From Paracoccus marinaquae (lineage in GTDB: Bacteria > Pseudomonadota > Alphaproteobacteria > Rhodobacterales > Rhodobacteraceae): a DNA stretch of 64,000 bases. Under the pieces are notes generated by a model. That model had not been told where the DNA came from. It was given only the letters and a program-made list of their open reading frames with translations, and did not search any database. Made by a program: the position numbers and the translations under genes. Positions 47,292 through 57,099 of the stretch are shown one piece after another. The stretch lies in assembly GCF_018860165.1 (NCBI RefSeq), contig NZ_JAHKNG010000008.1:1-64000 (forward strand), read 5' to 3'. How positions within the stretch are numbered: the stretch's first letter is position 1; each line of letters opens with the position of its first letter.

Positions 47292-47609
47292 TCAGTCCTC
47301 ATCGTCGTCCGCGACATCGGCGATGTCGTCCAGCGAGACATCGCTGTCGTCATCGTCCTCCTCCAGCAGATCGTCGTCCAGATCGCCGCTGTCATCGTCC
47401 AGATCCTCGTCGTCATCGTCGACCAGATCATCGGAATCCCGGGCCGAGGCCTTTTCGCTGACAAGGCTCTTGCCGCGCCCTTCGGTGATGCTTTCCAGCG
47501 TGAACTGGTTGCCGCATGCAGGGCAGGTCATCGGATTCGTCCGCAGGTCGTAGAACCGGGTCGCACAATGCGGGCACAGGCGTTTCGTGCCCCATTCCTC
47601 TTTGGGCAT
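47292..47609 (-). CDS. TIGR02300 (FYDLN acid) zinc-ribbon protein
   Basis: A 105-residue protein of the TIGR02300 family. The N-terminus is a zinc ribbon, GTKRLCPHCATRFYDLR...TCPACGNQF, with four Cys (two CxxC) and the family's FYDL motif. The remaining ~55 residues are almost only Asp/Glu with Ser/Leu (DDLVDDDDEDLDDD...). Widespread in alphaproteobacteria; function unknown. The acidic tail might mimic nucleic acid or bind cations or basic proteins. It ends in a good intrinsic terminator. Confidence 0.92.
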   Translation of the reverse strand: MPKEEWGTKRLCPHCATRFYDLRTNPMTCPACGNQFTLESITEGRGKSLVSEKASARDSDDLVDDDDEDLDDDSGDLDDDLLEEDDDDSDVSLDDIADVADDDED

Positions 47610-47709
47610 GGTAATCTCCTTCCGCCGCGATTAGGGAATTTGGCGTCCCCTGCCACAGCATTGCGGGGGTGTCAAAGGCTTTTCCGGGCTAAGGGGGCGG
47701 GCAGGGCGG

Positions 47710-48396
47710 ATGGACGACGGCATCACCATCGCGGGCGGGCTGCGGATAGCGCTGCGCCGCTCGGGCCGGGCGCGGCGGATGACGTTGCGGGTACCGCGCG
47801 ACGGCGGCGACGCGGTGCTGACCCTGCCGCGTCATGTCGCCCTCAGCGAGGGGCGCGCCTTTGCCGAATCGAAACGCGACTGGTTGCTGCAGGCGACCGC
47901 GCGGCGGCCGGTGCCGCAGCGGGCCGCGCATGGCGTGGCGATCCCGGTCGAGGGGGTGCCGCGGCAGATGGTCCCGGCGCCGGTTCCCTCGGCGCGGCTG
48001 GAACCCGACAGGCTGCTGATCCCCGAGGGGCGGGCGGTCGGGTCGGTGGTGCAGGCGTTCCTCAAGCATCTGGCGCATCGGCGCCTTCATGATGCCTGCG
48101 ACCGTCACGCCACGTCGCTGGGCCGGCCCTTCCGCGCCATCGCCCTGCGTGACACGCGCTCTCGCTGGGGCAGTTGCACCGCGGATGGGCGGCTGATGTT
48201 CTCATGGCGGCTGGCGATGGCGCCGCCCGCGGTGCTGGACTATGTCGCCGCCCACGAGGTTGCGCATCTGGCGCATATGGACCACTCGCCGCGCTTCTGG
48301 GCCGCGGTCGAGCGGTTGATGCCCGACTTCCGCCCGCGGCGCGACTGGCTGCGTCGCAATGGCGCGGATCTGCTGATGTGGAAATTCCGCGATTGA
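47710..48396 (+). CDS. M48/SprT-like metallopeptidase (YgjP/DUF45 type)
   Basis: A 228-residue protein of the DUF45/YgjP metal-dependent hydrolase group. The C-terminal half carries the zinc motif AAHEVAHLAHMDHSPRFW, preceded by LRDTRSRWGSCTADGRLMFS, both family signatures. There is no signal peptide, so it is probably cytosolic. Its substrate is unknown. It is divergent from the TIGR02300 gene and 31 bp upstream of the GntR gene on the same strand. Confidence 0.9.
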   Translation: MDDGITIAGGLRIALRRSGRARRMTLRVPRDGGDAVLTLPRHVALSEGRAFAESKRDWLLQATARRPVPQRAAHGVAIPVEGVPRQMVPAPVPSARLEPDRLLIPEGRAVGSVVQAFLKHLAHRRLHDACDRHATSLGRPFRAIALRDTRSRWGSCTADGRLMFSWRLAMAPPAVLDYVAAHEVAHLAHMDHSPRFWAAVERLMPDFRPRRDWLRRNGADLLMWKFRD

Positions 48397-48409
48397 CCGC
48401 CATGCGGTT

Positions 48410-48419
48410 TGTGATCACA
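48410..48419. promoter_or_regulatory. Operator-like palindrome before the GntR gene
   Basis: TGTGATCACA is a perfect 10-bp palindrome 8 bp upstream of the GntR start. FadR/FCD-type GntR regulators often bind short TGT..ACA palindromes, and overlap with the ribosome-binding region suits autorepression. Confidence 0.45.
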
Positions 48420-48427
48420 GATGTGGC

Positions 48428-49072
48428 ATGACCGCCACACGCACCACCGATCCCGCCGCGCATGAGCGCCTGTACCGCAGCCTGCGCAGCCGCATCATGC
48501 TGGGCGAACTGGCGCCCGGCGCGGCACTGACGCTGCGTGGGCTGGCACGGGAATATCATCTGTCGATGACGCCCGCGCGCGAGGCGGTGCGGCGGCTGGC
48601 GGCCGAGGGGGCGCTGACCCTGTCGGCCTCGGGGCGTATCGCCACGCCGGAACTGTCGGATGAGCGGATCGAGGAACTTGCCGCGCTGCGGGCGCTGATC
48701 GAGCCGGAACTGGCCGCCCGCGCCCTGCCGCGGGCGCATTTCGCGCTGATCGACCGGCTGGCGCAGATGAACGGCCGCATCGCCGACGCGGTCGAGCGGC
48801 ATGACGCGGTCGGCTATATCCGCTGCAACCTGGACTTTCACCGGATGCTGTATCTGCGGGCTCAGGCGCCGGCGATGCTGGCCATGCTGGAGACGATCTG
48901 GCTGCAGCTTGGCCCGACCATGCGGGCGCTATACGGCCGTGTCAGGCGCAACGAACCGCCGCGCCATCACCGGATGATCCTGGCCGCGCTGCGCGCCGGG
49001 GATGAGCCGGCGCTGCGGTTGGCGGTGCGGGCCGATGTGACCCACGGCTTGCGGCATCTGACGGCGACCTGA
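48428..49072 (+). CDS. GntR family regulator (FCD domain)
   Basis: A 214-residue GntR regulator with a winged helix at about residues 10-75 (LAPGAALTLRGLAREYHLSM, TPAREAVRRLAAEGALTL) and a helical FCD ligand domain (RALIEPELAARALPRAHFAL, DFHRMLYLRAQAPAML). FCD members usually sense carboxylic acids, often with a metal. The effector and targets are unknown. The palindrome at 48410-48419 suggests autoregulation. It is convergent with the SYLF lipoprotein gene. Confidence 0.9.
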   Translation: MTATRTTDPAAHERLYRSLRSRIMLGELAPGAALTLRGLAREYHLSMTPAREAVRRLAAEGALTLSASGRIATPELSDERIEELAALRALIEPELAARALPRAHFALIDRLAQMNGRIADAVERHDAVGYIRCNLDFHRMLYLRAQAPAMLAMLETIWLQLGPTMRALYGRVRRNEPPRHHRMILAALRAGDEPALRLAVRADVTHGLRHLTAT

Positions 49073-49081
49073 GGCGGCGCC

Positions 49082-49690
49082 TCAGCCCGGGGGCGCGCCG
49101 GTCCCGCCGATGGCCACCAGCGAGGAGGGGATGATGCGCGAATATTTCGTCCCCTCGATGGCGGCGCCGGCCATCAGCCCGGCCTGCCCGAAGATCATCG
49201 CCACCACCGGCAATTGCGCGGTGATCGTATCGGCCCCCAGCGACATGCCGCCGGCCGGGATGGCGTAATAGGCGTCGGCCCCCGCGACCCAGCCGCTGGC
49301 GGCGCGGAAGGCGGCCAGTGCGGTATCGGTCTGGAAGATCAGCACATGCGCATATTGCTGGGCACCGGCCTGAAAGCCGAAGGTGGCCTGGGTGGCCGAA
49401 TAATAGTCGACCGTCGCCCCGCCGATGCGCAGCGCCCCCTGACCGTAGGCCGCACCGACACCCAGGGCCGCCTCGGTCATCAGCGGCATGTAGAGGACAC
49501 CCTTGGCGTTCTGCACCAGCGGCGCCGCTGTCGGATAGTTCTGCAGCAGATACTGATGCGTCTGGTCCACCCGCGCATCCAGTTGCGCCGCGGCGTTCGA
49601 GCCCACGGCATTGGTGCAGCCCGCAAGGGCCAGCATCGCGCCGCCGCCCGCCAGCAGGCCGCGCCGGGTCATCATGTTGGATTTGCTCAT
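49082..49690 (-). CDS. SYLF/YSC84-domain lipoprotein
   Basis: A 202-residue exported protein. The N-terminus shows a twin-arginine-like MTRRGLLAGG followed by a lipobox, so it may be a Tat-exported lipoprotein: ALAGCTNAVG with Cys29/30. The C-terminal ~150 residues are a SYLF (Ysc84) domain, with GVLYMPLMTEAALGVGAAYG and ATFGFQAGAQQYAHVLIF, which binds lipids in eukaryotes. Bacterial role unknown. It lies 70 bp downstream of the hemB stop on the same strand. Confidence 0.85.
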   Translation of the reverse strand: MSKSNMMTRRGLLAGGGAMLALAGCTNAVGSNAAAQLDARVDQTHQYLLQNYPTAAPLVQNAKGVLYMPLMTEAALGVGAAYGQGALRIGGATVDYYSATQATFGFQAGAQQYAHVLIFQTDTALAAFRAASGWVAGADAYYAIPAGGMSLGADTITAQLPVVAMIFGQAGLMAGAAIEGTKYSRIIPSSLVAIGGTGAPPG

Positions 49691-49760
49691 TTTGTCGCCT
49701 CGCTTGTTTCAATCGGGCACTGACGGCCCGTTGCGCGGAACGATACGCGAGACGCAGCGA

Positions 49761-50756
49761 TCATGCCAGCATTTCAGCCACGGCAGGCGCGAAATAGCTG
49801 AGGATCCCGTCGCAGCCGGCGCGGCGGAAGGCCAGCAGGCTTTCCAGCATCACCTCGCGCGACAGCCAGCCGGCGCGGATCGCCCCCTCGATCATCGCGT
49901 ATTCGCCGCTGACCTGATAGGCGAAGGTCGGCGCGTCAAAGCGGTCCTTCACCTCGCGGCAGATATCCAGATAGGGCAGGCCGGGCTTGACCATCACCAT
50001 GTCGGCGCCCTCGGCCAGGTCACGGGCGACGCAGCGCAGCGCCTCGGCCCGGTTGGCGGGGTTGATCTGATAGGTCTTCTTGTCGCCGACCAGCCGCCCC
50101 GAGGCCCCGACCGCGTCGCGGAACGGGCCATAGAAGGCGCTGGCGAACTTCGCCGCATAGGACAGGATCGCCACATCCCTGTAGCCGTCCAACTCGAGCG
50201 CCATGCGCAAGGCGCCGATGCGGCCATCCATCATGTCGCTGGGGCCAAGGATGTCGGCGCCGCATTCGGCCTGAACCAGCGCCATCTTCACCAGCGCCTC
50301 GACGGTTTCGTCATTGACGATCTCGCCATCCACGACGAATCCGTCATGGCCGTTGATGTTGTAGGGATCCAGCGCGATATCGGTCATCACCGCCAGCTCG
50401 GGCACGGTTTCCTTGATCGCGCGGATGGCGCGGTTGCCGATGTTGTCCGGATCCCAGGCGCGCTCGCAGGTTTCGGTCTTCAGGTCCTGATCCGAATGCG
50501 GAAAGATGCAGATCGCCGGAATGCCCAGACGTGCCGCCCGCTCGGCCGCGCGCCGGGCACCGTCCAGTGTCAGCCGCTCGACCCCGGGCATCGAGGCGAT
50601 CTCGCCCTCGGCGCCGGCGACCTCGGTCACGAAGATCGGCCAGATCAGATTGGCGGGCGCAAGGCCTGTCTCGGTCACCATGGCGCGCAGATTGGCGTTG
50701 CGGCGCATCCGGCGCAGCCTCGTGGCGGGGAAGGGGGCAATGATCGGTCGGGCCAT
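49761..50756 (-). CDS. hemB: Delta-aminolevulinic acid dehydratase (porphobilinogen synthase)
   Basis: A 331-residue heme/cobalamin pathway enzyme that condenses two 5-aminolevulinate molecules. Family motifs: RRNANLRAMVTETGL, DPYNINGHDGFVVDGEI, ILSYAAKFASAFYGPFRDA (Schiff-base Lys) and ADMVMVKPGLPYLDI (second active-site Lys). The metal region has no Cys triad, in line with the Mg-type enzymes of alphaproteobacteria. Its product feeds the B12 pathway that NrdJ depends on. Confidence 0.96.
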   Translation of the reverse strand: MARPIIAPFPATRLRRMRRNANLRAMVTETGLAPANLIWPIFVTEVAGAEGEIASMPGVERLTLDGARRAAERAARLGIPAICIFPHSDQDLKTETCERAWDPDNIGNRAIRAIKETVPELAVMTDIALDPYNINGHDGFVVDGEIVNDETVEALVKMALVQAECGADILGPSDMMDGRIGALRMALELDGYRDVAILSYAAKFASAFYGPFRDAVGASGRLVGDKKTYQINPANRAEALRCVARDLAEGADMVMVKPGLPYLDICREVKDRFDAPTFAYQVSGEYAMIEGAIRAGWLSREVMLESLLAFRRAGCDGILSYFAPAVAEMLA

Positions 50757-50854
50757 GGCGGGATCCTTTTGGTCGGTCGGGACGGGCGGCAGGCGCTTTC
50801 CCTTGGCTCGCCAACGTTCTAAGGTCGCGCGCGATCAAGAACAAGGAATGCTGC

Positions 50855-51427
50855 GTGCCGCAATTTGACGGATTGATCAGCCTGCTGGACAGCCGCTCTT
50901 TCGGGACCGTCTGGTTCTGGCTGGTGCTGATCGGCATGTGGTCGGCGGTGGGGCGCAACGTGCTGGGCGTGCCGTCCGAGGTTCTGGCCCGCGCCTGCCG
51001 CGCACGGGCGGCGGGCGAGCCCGAAGGCCCCGCCGTCATCGCCCTGCTGGACTGGCTGTCGCTGACCCTGCCGCGCTGGCGGCTGGGCGCGCGCGAGGGC
51101 GCGATCTTCCTTGGCGTCGTCTCGTTCCTGCTGACCTCGCTGGCGCTCTTCGGCTTTCGCTACGGGCTTGAATTCGCGCAGGCATTGACGCTTCTGCTGC
51201 TGCCCTTCGCGGTGCTGTTCTGGCTGCGCGTGCTTCTGGCCCGCCGTCTGCTGCCGCTGCTTGAGGCGGGAGAGGCGGGGGATCGCCCCGTTTCGGGCGT
51301 GGCGGCCGATGCCGTTCGCCACATGATCAATCACCGCCGCCTGGTCCTGGTGCTGTCCATTGTCGCCGTCGCCGGGACCGCGCTTTGGGCCACCCTCTGG
51401 ACGCAGATGCACCCGAACGGGCTGTAG
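50855..51427 (+). CDS. Conserved membrane protein ('component of SufBCD complex' family)
   Basis: A 190-residue protein starting at GTG 50855, with four predicted helices (about 18-35, 83-103, 108-128, 165-182). Related alphaproteobacterial proteins carry the inherited name 'component of SufBCD complex', but nothing in the sequence points to Fe-S assembly and no suf genes are nearby. It is divergent from hemB across 98 bp. True function unknown. Confidence 0.65.
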   Translation: MPQFDGLISLLDSRSFGTVWFWLVLIGMWSAVGRNVLGVPSEVLARACRARAAGEPEGPAVIALLDWLSLTLPRWRLGAREGAIFLGVVSFLLTSLALFGFRYGLEFAQALTLLLLPFAVLFWLRVLLARRLLPLLEAGEAGDRPVSGVAADAVRHMINHRRLVLVLSIVAVAGTALWATLWTQMHPNGL

Positions 51428-51545
51428 GGCCGTCGCGGCTCGAATGACCGGGCGGCAAGCTCCGGTTCCGGCGGCTGCCGATCCGGCCGGGGCGGGCGCC
51501 GCGATCGCGGCTGGCATCCGTTGCGGCAGCAGCTATTGTCGCGGC

Positions 51546-52808
51546 ATGAAACCGAAGATCATCACGACACTGTCCGACTATTCGCGCGCACTGTTCCTGC
51601 AGGATGCGGTTGCAGGCGTGCCCGTCGCCATGGTCGCCCTGCCGCTGAGCCTTGCGATTGCGATTGCCTCGGGGGCGGAGCCGGCCGACGGGCTGGTCAC
51701 CGCCATCGTCGCCGGCTTCCTGATCTCGCTGCTTGGCGGAAGCCGCGTGCAGATCGGCGGGCCGACCGGAGCGTTCATCGTCGTCGTCTATGACGTGATC
51801 GCCCGGCACGGCTATGACGGGCTGGTCGTGGCGACCTTCATGGCAGGGCTGATCCTGCTGGTCGCGGCGTATTTTCGCGCCGGCAACCTCATCAGGCTGA
51901 TCCCCGAGCCGGTCATCAACGGTTTCACCATGGGCATCGCCGTGGTCATCGCGGCGAGCCAGCTGAAGGACATCTTCGGACTGAAGGTGGCCGAGGTGCC
52001 GGCCGATTTCCTGGCGAAGATCGACGTTCTCTGGGCGGCAAGAGAGACGGGCTCGATCGCCGCGGCGCTGATCGGTCTGGCGACCATGGTCCTGATCGTC
52101 GTCTTTCGCCGCGCTGCGCCCAGGCTGCCCGGCCTGATCGTTGCCATCGTGCTGACATCCGCTCTGGTTGCCTTCGCGAATCTGCCGGTCGAGACGATCC
52201 GGACACAGTTCGGCGAGTTGCCGAATTCCCTGCCAAGCCCCGCGATCCCGGCATTCGATCTCAGCCAGTTGCCGGATCTTCTGCCCTCGGCGCTGGTCAT
52301 CGCCTTTCTGGCGGGCGTGGAGTCGCTGCTGTCGGCAATGGTCGCCGACCGCATGATCGCGGGACGGCACCGGCCCAATGCCGAGTTGCTGGCGCAGGGC
52401 ATGGCCAATATCGGATCGTCGTTGTTCGGGGGGCTGCCGGCAACCGGCGCCATCGCCCGGACGGCGACCAATATCCGCGCCGGTGGAAAGACGCCGGTGG
52501 CGGGGCTGATCCATGCCCTGACGATTCTGGTGATCATGTATGTGGCGGCGCCCCTGGTCGGGCGCATGGCGATGCCGGCGCTGGCCGGGCTGCTGATCAT
52601 GACCGCCTGGAACATGAGCGAGCCGCACAAGTGGCGCGGCTATCTGGCCGAGCGGCGGTCCGATCTGCTGCTGATGATACTCACCATGACGCTGACGGTT
52701 CTGGTGGATCTGACGGTCGCCATCGGGGTCGGTGTCGGCCTGGGGCTGGCCCTGCGCCTGCAACGCCGCAACATTCCGGCCTCGGACTGGTCGGACCCCG
52801 AACGATAG
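51546..52808 (+). CDS. SulP family inorganic anion transporter, no STAS domain
   Basis: A 420-residue SLC26/SulP-type transporter with about twelve membrane segments. The N-terminal DYSRALFLQDAVAGVPVAMVALPLSLAIA is shown only in part here. The core motifs GGSRVQIGGPTGAFIVVVYD and SLFGGLPATGAIARTATN are present. It ends shortly after the last helix, so the usual ~130-residue cytosolic STAS domain is missing. Substrates of the family include sulfate, bicarbonate and dicarboxylates. Start at 51546 (MKPKIITTL); the open frame to 51360 is an unsupported extension. Confidence 0.88.
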   Translation: MKPKIITTLSDYSRALFLQDAVAGVPVAMVALPLSLAIAIASGAEPADGLVTAIVAGFLISLLGGSRVQIGGPTGAFIVVVYDVIARHGYDGLVVATFMAGLILLVAAYFRAGNLIRLIPEPVINGFTMGIAVVIAASQLKDIFGLKVAEVPADFLAKIDVLWAARETGSIAAALIGLATMVLIVVFRRAAPRLPGLIVAIVLTSALVAFANLPVETIRTQFGELPNSLPSPAIPAFDLSQLPDLLPSALVIAFLAGVESLLSAMVADRMIAGRHRPNAELLAQGMANIGSSLFGGLPATGAIARTATNIRAGGKTPVAGLIHALTILVIMYVAAPLVGRMAMPALAGLLIMTAWNMSEPHKWRGYLAERRSDLLLMILTMTLTVLVDLTVAIGVGVGLGLALRLQRRNIPASDWSDPER

Positions 52809-52912
52809 GCGAGACGGGGCCGCATCGCCCGCATGAAAGTTGGCATGGCCGGAAGGGGGGGCGTTATCGGCCTCGCGCCCGGCCCCGCATGACCGGCCGT
52901 TCGGAAAAATTA

Positions 52913-52943
52913 CCCCCCGCATTCGCTGCCAGAATGCGGGGGG
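52913..52943 (-). terminator. Strong intrinsic terminator downstream of nrdJ
   Basis: CCCCCCGCATTC and GAATGCGGGGGG form a perfect 12-bp stem with a 7-nt loop. On the minus strand it is followed by TAATTTTTCC, a U-tract, so it terminates leftward transcripts. It backs up the terminator at 53032-53056 and shields the convergent SulP gene. Confidence 0.75.
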
Positions 52944-53031
52944 CTGGTGTCAGGCTGCGCGCCTCTTGCCGGGCGGCTGGCTGCTTCGATAGGGGCGCGG
53001 TGAGGAGGAAGTTCCGCGACCTTCGCCTGAC

Positions 53032-53056
53032 AAAAACGGAGGCCGGCGAACCGGCC
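53032..53056 (-). terminator. nrdJ terminator
   Basis: On the minus strand GGCCGG-TTCG-CCGGCC (53056-53041) is followed by TCCGTTTTTG. A UUCG-type tetraloop, GC stem and U-tract 9-10 bp after the nrdJ stop make a typical Rho-independent terminator. Confidence 0.75.
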
Positions 53057-53065
53057 CCTATGGGA

Positions 53066-56000
53066 TCAGCTGCACCCCGACGTTGCGCCGCAGGTGTTGC
53101 ACTTCATGCAGGTGCCGTTGCGCACCAGCGTGTAGTTGCCGCATTCGCCGCAGGGATCGCCCTCGTAGCCCTGCATCTTGGCTTTCGAGCGGGCATCCAG
53201 CGTGGTCGCGGTCGTGGTCACGCTGGCCGTGCGCAGGCTGACCGCGCCGTCGGTCAGGCCGGCGGCCACCGCTGTTGTCGACACGCCGCCCTGCAGCACC
53301 ATCAGATCCTGCGGCAGCCGCTTGCGCAGATAGCCGGCAGAACTGATCTGCTTCAGCATGGTCAGCGATTTCAGTTCGGCCTGTTCGCTGACCGGGGTGA
53401 CGTTCTGGCCTTCCGCCTCGCCGCCGCCCAGTTCGTCGAAGCGCGCGCCCTCGGGCTTCACATGCGCGAGGTCGGTGCGGTCCAGATAACTGACCGCCAG
53501 TTCCCGGAACACATAGTCGAGGATCGAGGTGGCGTTCTTGATGCTGTCATTGCCCTGCACCATGCCCGCCGGCTCGAAGCGGGTGAAGGTGAAGGCGTCC
53601 ACGAATTCCTCCAGCGGCACGCCGTATTGCAGGCCCACCGAGACGGCGATGGCGAAGTTGTTCATCATCGCCCGGAAGCCCGCGCCTTCCTTGTGCATGT
53701 CGATGAAGATCTCGCCCAAGGATCCGTTGTCGTATTCGCCGGTGCGCAGATAGACCTTGTGCCCGCCGATCACCGCCTTCTGGGTATAGCCCTTGCGGCG
53801 CTGCGGCAGTTTCTCGCGGTGGCTGCGCACGGCCTCCTTGACGATGATCTTCTCGACGATCTTCTCGGCGATGACGGCGGCCTTTTCCTGCGGGTTGCCG
53901 GTGGCGAGGATTTCTTCGGCCTCCTCGTCATCCGCGACCAGCGCCGCGGCCAGCGGTTGCGACAGTTTCGAGCCGTCGCGGTAAAGCGCGTTGGCCTTGA
54001 TGCCCAGCGACCAGGACAGTTCATAGGCGGCCAGCGCGTCGGCGATGGTGGCGTCGTTCGGCATGTTGATGGTCTTGCTGATCGCGCCCGAGATGAAGGA
54101 CTGCGCGGCGGCCATCATCCGGATATGGCTGTCGACCGACAGATAGCGCTTGCCCTTCTTGCCGCAGGGATTGGCGCAGTCGAAGACCGGCAGATGCTCG
54201 GCCTTCAGATGCGGCGCGCCCTCCAGCGTCATGGTGCCGCAGACATGGTCGTTGGCGGCGTCGATCTGGGCGCGGGTAAAGCCCAGGTGGCGCAGCAGGT
54301 CGAAGCCCGGATCGTTCAGCTTTTCGGCCGGGATGCCCAGCGTGCCCTTGCAGAATTCCTCGCCCAGCGTCCACTGGTTGAAGACGAAGCGGATGTCGAA
54401 GGCGGTGGCAAGGGCGGCCTCGACCTTCTCGATCTCGCGCGCGCCGAAGCCGTGGCCGGCCAGCGCGGTATGGTTGATGCCGGGGCAGTTCCCGAGGCTG
54501 GCGTGGCCGACCGCATAGGCGATGACCTCCTCGATCTGGGCGCTGCCATAGCCCAGCATCTCGAGCGCGGCCGGAACCGACTGGTTGATGATCTTGAAAT
54601 ACCCGCCGCCGGCCAGCTTCTTGAACTTCACCAGCGCGAAATCGGGCTCGATCCCGGTGGTGTCGCAATCCATCACCAGACCGATGGTGCCGGTCGGCGC
54701 GATCACGGTCGCCTGCGCGTTGCGGAAGCCGTGATCCTCGCCCAGGGTCAGCGCCTCGTCCCAGGCCTCGCGGGCGATGGCGACCAGACGGACATCGGGG
54801 CAGTTCTCGTCGTCCAGTTCCACCGGGCGGACATTGATGCCGTTATAGTTGCCGATGCCATGGGCGGCGGCGCGGTGATTGCGGATCACCCGCAGCATGT
54901 GGTCGGCATTCTTCTTGTAGCCCGGGAAGGCGCCCAGTTCGGCCGCCATCTCGGCCGAGGTGGCATAGGCCACGCCGGTCATGATCGCGGTCAGCGCGCC
55001 GCACAGTGCCCGGCCCTCGATCGAGTCATAACCGTAACCCATGTTCATCAGCAGGCCGCCGATATTGGCATAGCCCAGCCCCAGCGTGCGGAAGTCATAG
55101 CTGCGCTGCGCGATCTCGCGGCTGGGGAACTGGGCCATCAGCACGCTGATCTCCAGCGTGACGGTCCACAGCCGGGTGGCATGGACATAGCCATCGGCGT
55201 CGAACTGATCGCCGGTCCAGAACTTCAGCAGGTTCATCGAGGCCAGGTTGCAGGCCGTATCGTCGAGGAACATGTATTCGCTGCACGGGTTCGAACCCCG
55301 GATCGGCCCGTCCTCGGGGCAGGTATGCCAGGCGTTCACGGTGTCGTGGAACTGGATGCCGGGGTCGGCGCAGGCCCAGGCGGCATGGCCGATCTGGTCC
55401 CACAGCTCGCGCGCGCTGATCGTCCTGGCGACCTTGCCATCGGTACGGCGCAGCAGTTCCCACGGCTTGTCCTCGCGCACGGCATCGAGGAAGGCGTCGG
55501 TGACGCGAACCGAGTTGTTCGAGTTCTGGCCCGAGACGGTGATATAGGCCTCGCTGTCCCAGTCGGTGTCATAGGTCGGGAATTCGATGCTGTCGAAACC
55601 CTGCCGGGCATATTGCAGCACGCGGTTGACATAGGTTTCGGGGATCATCGCCTTCTTGGCGGCGCGGATCGCCGATTTCAGCGCATCGTTGCTGGCCGGA
55701 TCGGTCGCGTCCTCGATGTCGCCGTCCCATGCCCGGATGGCGGCGAAGATCTCGTTCAGCTTCGCCTCGTGCGCCTTCGAGCCGGCGACGAGGCTGGCGA
55801 CCTTCTGTTCCTCGATGACCTTCCAGTTGATGAACTGTTCGATATCGGGGTGATCCATGTCGCAGATCACCATCTTGGCGGCGCGCCGCGTGGTGCCGCC
55901 CGACTTGATCGCGCCCGCCGCGCGGTCGCCGATCTTCAGGAAGCCCATCAGCCCGCTGGACTTGCCGCCGCCCGACAGGGACTCGCCCTCGGCGCGCAGG

Positions 56001-56710
56001 CTGGAGAAGTTGGTGCCGGTGCCCGAGCCGTATTTGAAAAGACGCGCCTCGCGGACCCACAGGTCCATGATGCCGCCCTCGTTCACCAGATCGTCGCTGA
56101 CCGACTGGATGAAGCAGGCATGGGGCTGGGGATGTTCATAGGCGCTGTCGGACTTGACCAGCTTGCCGGTCTTGAAATCGACATAGAAATGCCCCTGCGA
56201 CGGCCCGTCGATCCCGTAGGCCCAGTGCAGCCCGGTGTTGAACCACTGGGGCGAATTCGGCGCCGCCATCTGGCGGGCCAGCATGTGGCGCATCTCGTCG
56301 TAATAGGCGCGGGCGTCCTTTTCGGCGGTGAAATAGCCACCCTTCCAGCCCCAATAGGCCCAGGCACCGGCCAGCCGGTCGAAGACCTGCCGGGCGCTGC
56401 TTTCGCCGACATAACGCTGATCTTCCGGCAGATCCGCCAGTGCCTTGTCGTCGGCCACGCTGCGCCACAGGAATTCGGGCACACCCTTTTCCTTGACGGG
56501 TTTCAGCGCCGCGGGCACGCCCGCCTTGCGGAAGTATTTCTGCGCGATGACGTCGCTGGCGACCTGGCTCCAGCCCTTCGGGACCTCGACATGCTCGTTG
56601 CGGAAAACGATCTTGCCGTCGGGATTGCGGATCTCGCTGGTGGTGGTGGTGAACGCGATGTCACCATAGGCCCCGCCCTCGGTGGTCGTAAAGCGCCGGT
56701 CGATCTTCAT
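53066..56710 (-). CDS. nrdJ: Vitamin B12-dependent (class II) ribonucleotide reductase
   Basis: A 1214-residue class II RNR that uses adenosylcobalamin to reduce ribonucleotides to deoxyribonucleotides with or without oxygen. Active-site motifs: [20 protein letters not shown] (cysteine loop, about 480-500), [16 protein letters not shown] and [20 protein letters not shown]. The C-terminal zinc-ribbon tail [18 protein letters not shown]... ends in Cys pairs that regenerate the active-site disulfide. Single nrdJ, with no class I or III genes in the window. NrdR-box-like sites lie upstream; two terminators follow. Confidence 0.97.
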   Translation of the reverse strand: MKIDRRFTTTEGGAYGDIAFTTTTSEIRNPDGKIVFRNEHVEVPKGWSQVASDVIAQKYFRKAGVPAALKPVKEKGVPEFLWRSVADDKALADLPEDQRYVGESSARQVFDRLAGAWAYWGWKGGYFTAEKDARAYYDEMRHMLARQMAAPNSPQWFNTGLHWAYGIDGPSQGHFYVDFKTGKLVKSDSAYEHPQPHACFIQSVSDDLVNEGGIMDLWVREARLFKYGSGTGTNFSSLRAEGESLSGGGKSSGLMGFLKIGDRAAGAIKSGGTTRRAAKMVICDMDHPDIEQFINWKVIEEQKVASLVAGSKAHEAKLNEIFAAIRAWDGDIEDATDPASNDALKSAIRAAKKAMIPETYVNRVLQYARQGFDSIEFPTYDTDWDSEAYITVSGQNSNNSVRVTDAFLDAVREDKPWELLRRTDGKVARTISARELWDQIGHAAWACADPGIQFHDTVNAWHTCPEDGPIRGSNPCSEYMFLDDTACNLASMNLLKFWTGDQFDADGYVHATRLWTVTLEISVLMAQFPSREIAQRSYDFRTLGLGYANIGGLLMNMGYGYDSIEGRALCGALTAIMTGVAYATSAEMAAELGAFPGYKKNADHMLRVIRNHRAAAHGIGNYNGINVRPVELDDENCPDVRLVAIAREAWDEALTLGEDHGFRNAQATVIAPTGTIGLVMDCDTTGIEPDFALVKFKKLAGGGYFKIINQSVPAALEMLGYGSAQIEEVIAYAVGHASLGNCPGINHTALAGHGFGAREIEKVEAALATAFDIRFVFNQWTLGEEFCKGTLGIPAEKLNDPGFDLLRHLGFTRAQIDAANDHVCGTMTLEGAPHLKAEHLPVFDCANPCGKKGKRYLSVDSHIRMMAAAQSFISGAISKTINMPNDATIADALAAYELSWSLGIKANALYRDGSKLSQPLAAALVADDEEAEEILATGNPQEKAAVIAEKIVEKIIVKEAVRSHREKLPQRRKGYTQKAVIGGHKVYLRTGEYDNGSLGEIFIDMHKEGAGFRAMMNNFAIAVSVGLQYGVPLEEFVDAFTFTRFEPAGMVQGNDSIKNATSILDYVFRELAVSYLDRTDLAHVKPEGARFDELGGGEAEGQNVTPVSEQAELKSLTMLKQISSAGYLRKRLPQDLMVLQGGVSTTAVAAGLTDGAVSLRTASVTTTATTLDARSKAKMQGYEGDPCGECGNYTLVRNGTCMKCNTCGATSGCS

Positions 56711-56875
56711 TCCTGCCCCTCTGAGCTTCTTTTTGTTCCTGTCCCTCGCCCCGACCTGCGCCCGCCGACATGACTGTCCCGGCCTCGCTGCTACGCAGAA
56801 GGACGGCAGGCGGTGCCCCGCCTGTGAGGTATTCGATCAAGGACCGGCTGGCCGTCTTGGGTCTGGTTGGTTGGT

Positions 56876-56922
56876 CCACCATATCTTGTGGCAGCCTTGC
56901 CGTAGGGCACAAGCTGACGGCT
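56876..56922 (-). promoter_or_regulatory. NrdR-box-like pair upstream of nrdJ
   Basis: CCACCATATCTTGTGG (56876-56891) fits the recalled NrdR consensus acaCwAtATaTwGtgt at most positions and is largely palindromic. A degenerate second copy (GCACAAGCTGACGGCT, 56907-56922) starts exactly 31 bp farther on; NrdR boxes usually come in pairs 15-16 or 31-32 bp apart. ATP/dATP-bound NrdR would repress nrdJ here. The second box alone would not be convincing. Confidence 0.5.
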
Positions 56923-57099
56923 TCCGAACCGTTTTTCAACAGTTTTTTTACGTTACGATCATGACGTTTCCCGTTGACAGCCTGTTCCGCGCATCGGCGT
57001 GAGATTCGTGCACAGGTTTACATGCGACACGGGTCGGTGCCCGTTCCTTCCACGACATTTTCTATTTGAATCAATTTATTGAGGAAAGCTATTCAGCCA

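Noticed and set aside
56711..56960. Cobalamin riboswitch before the B12-dependent reductase
   Set aside because: No B12-box-like conserved core was found, and B12 is a cofactor rather than a repressing signal for class II enzymes.
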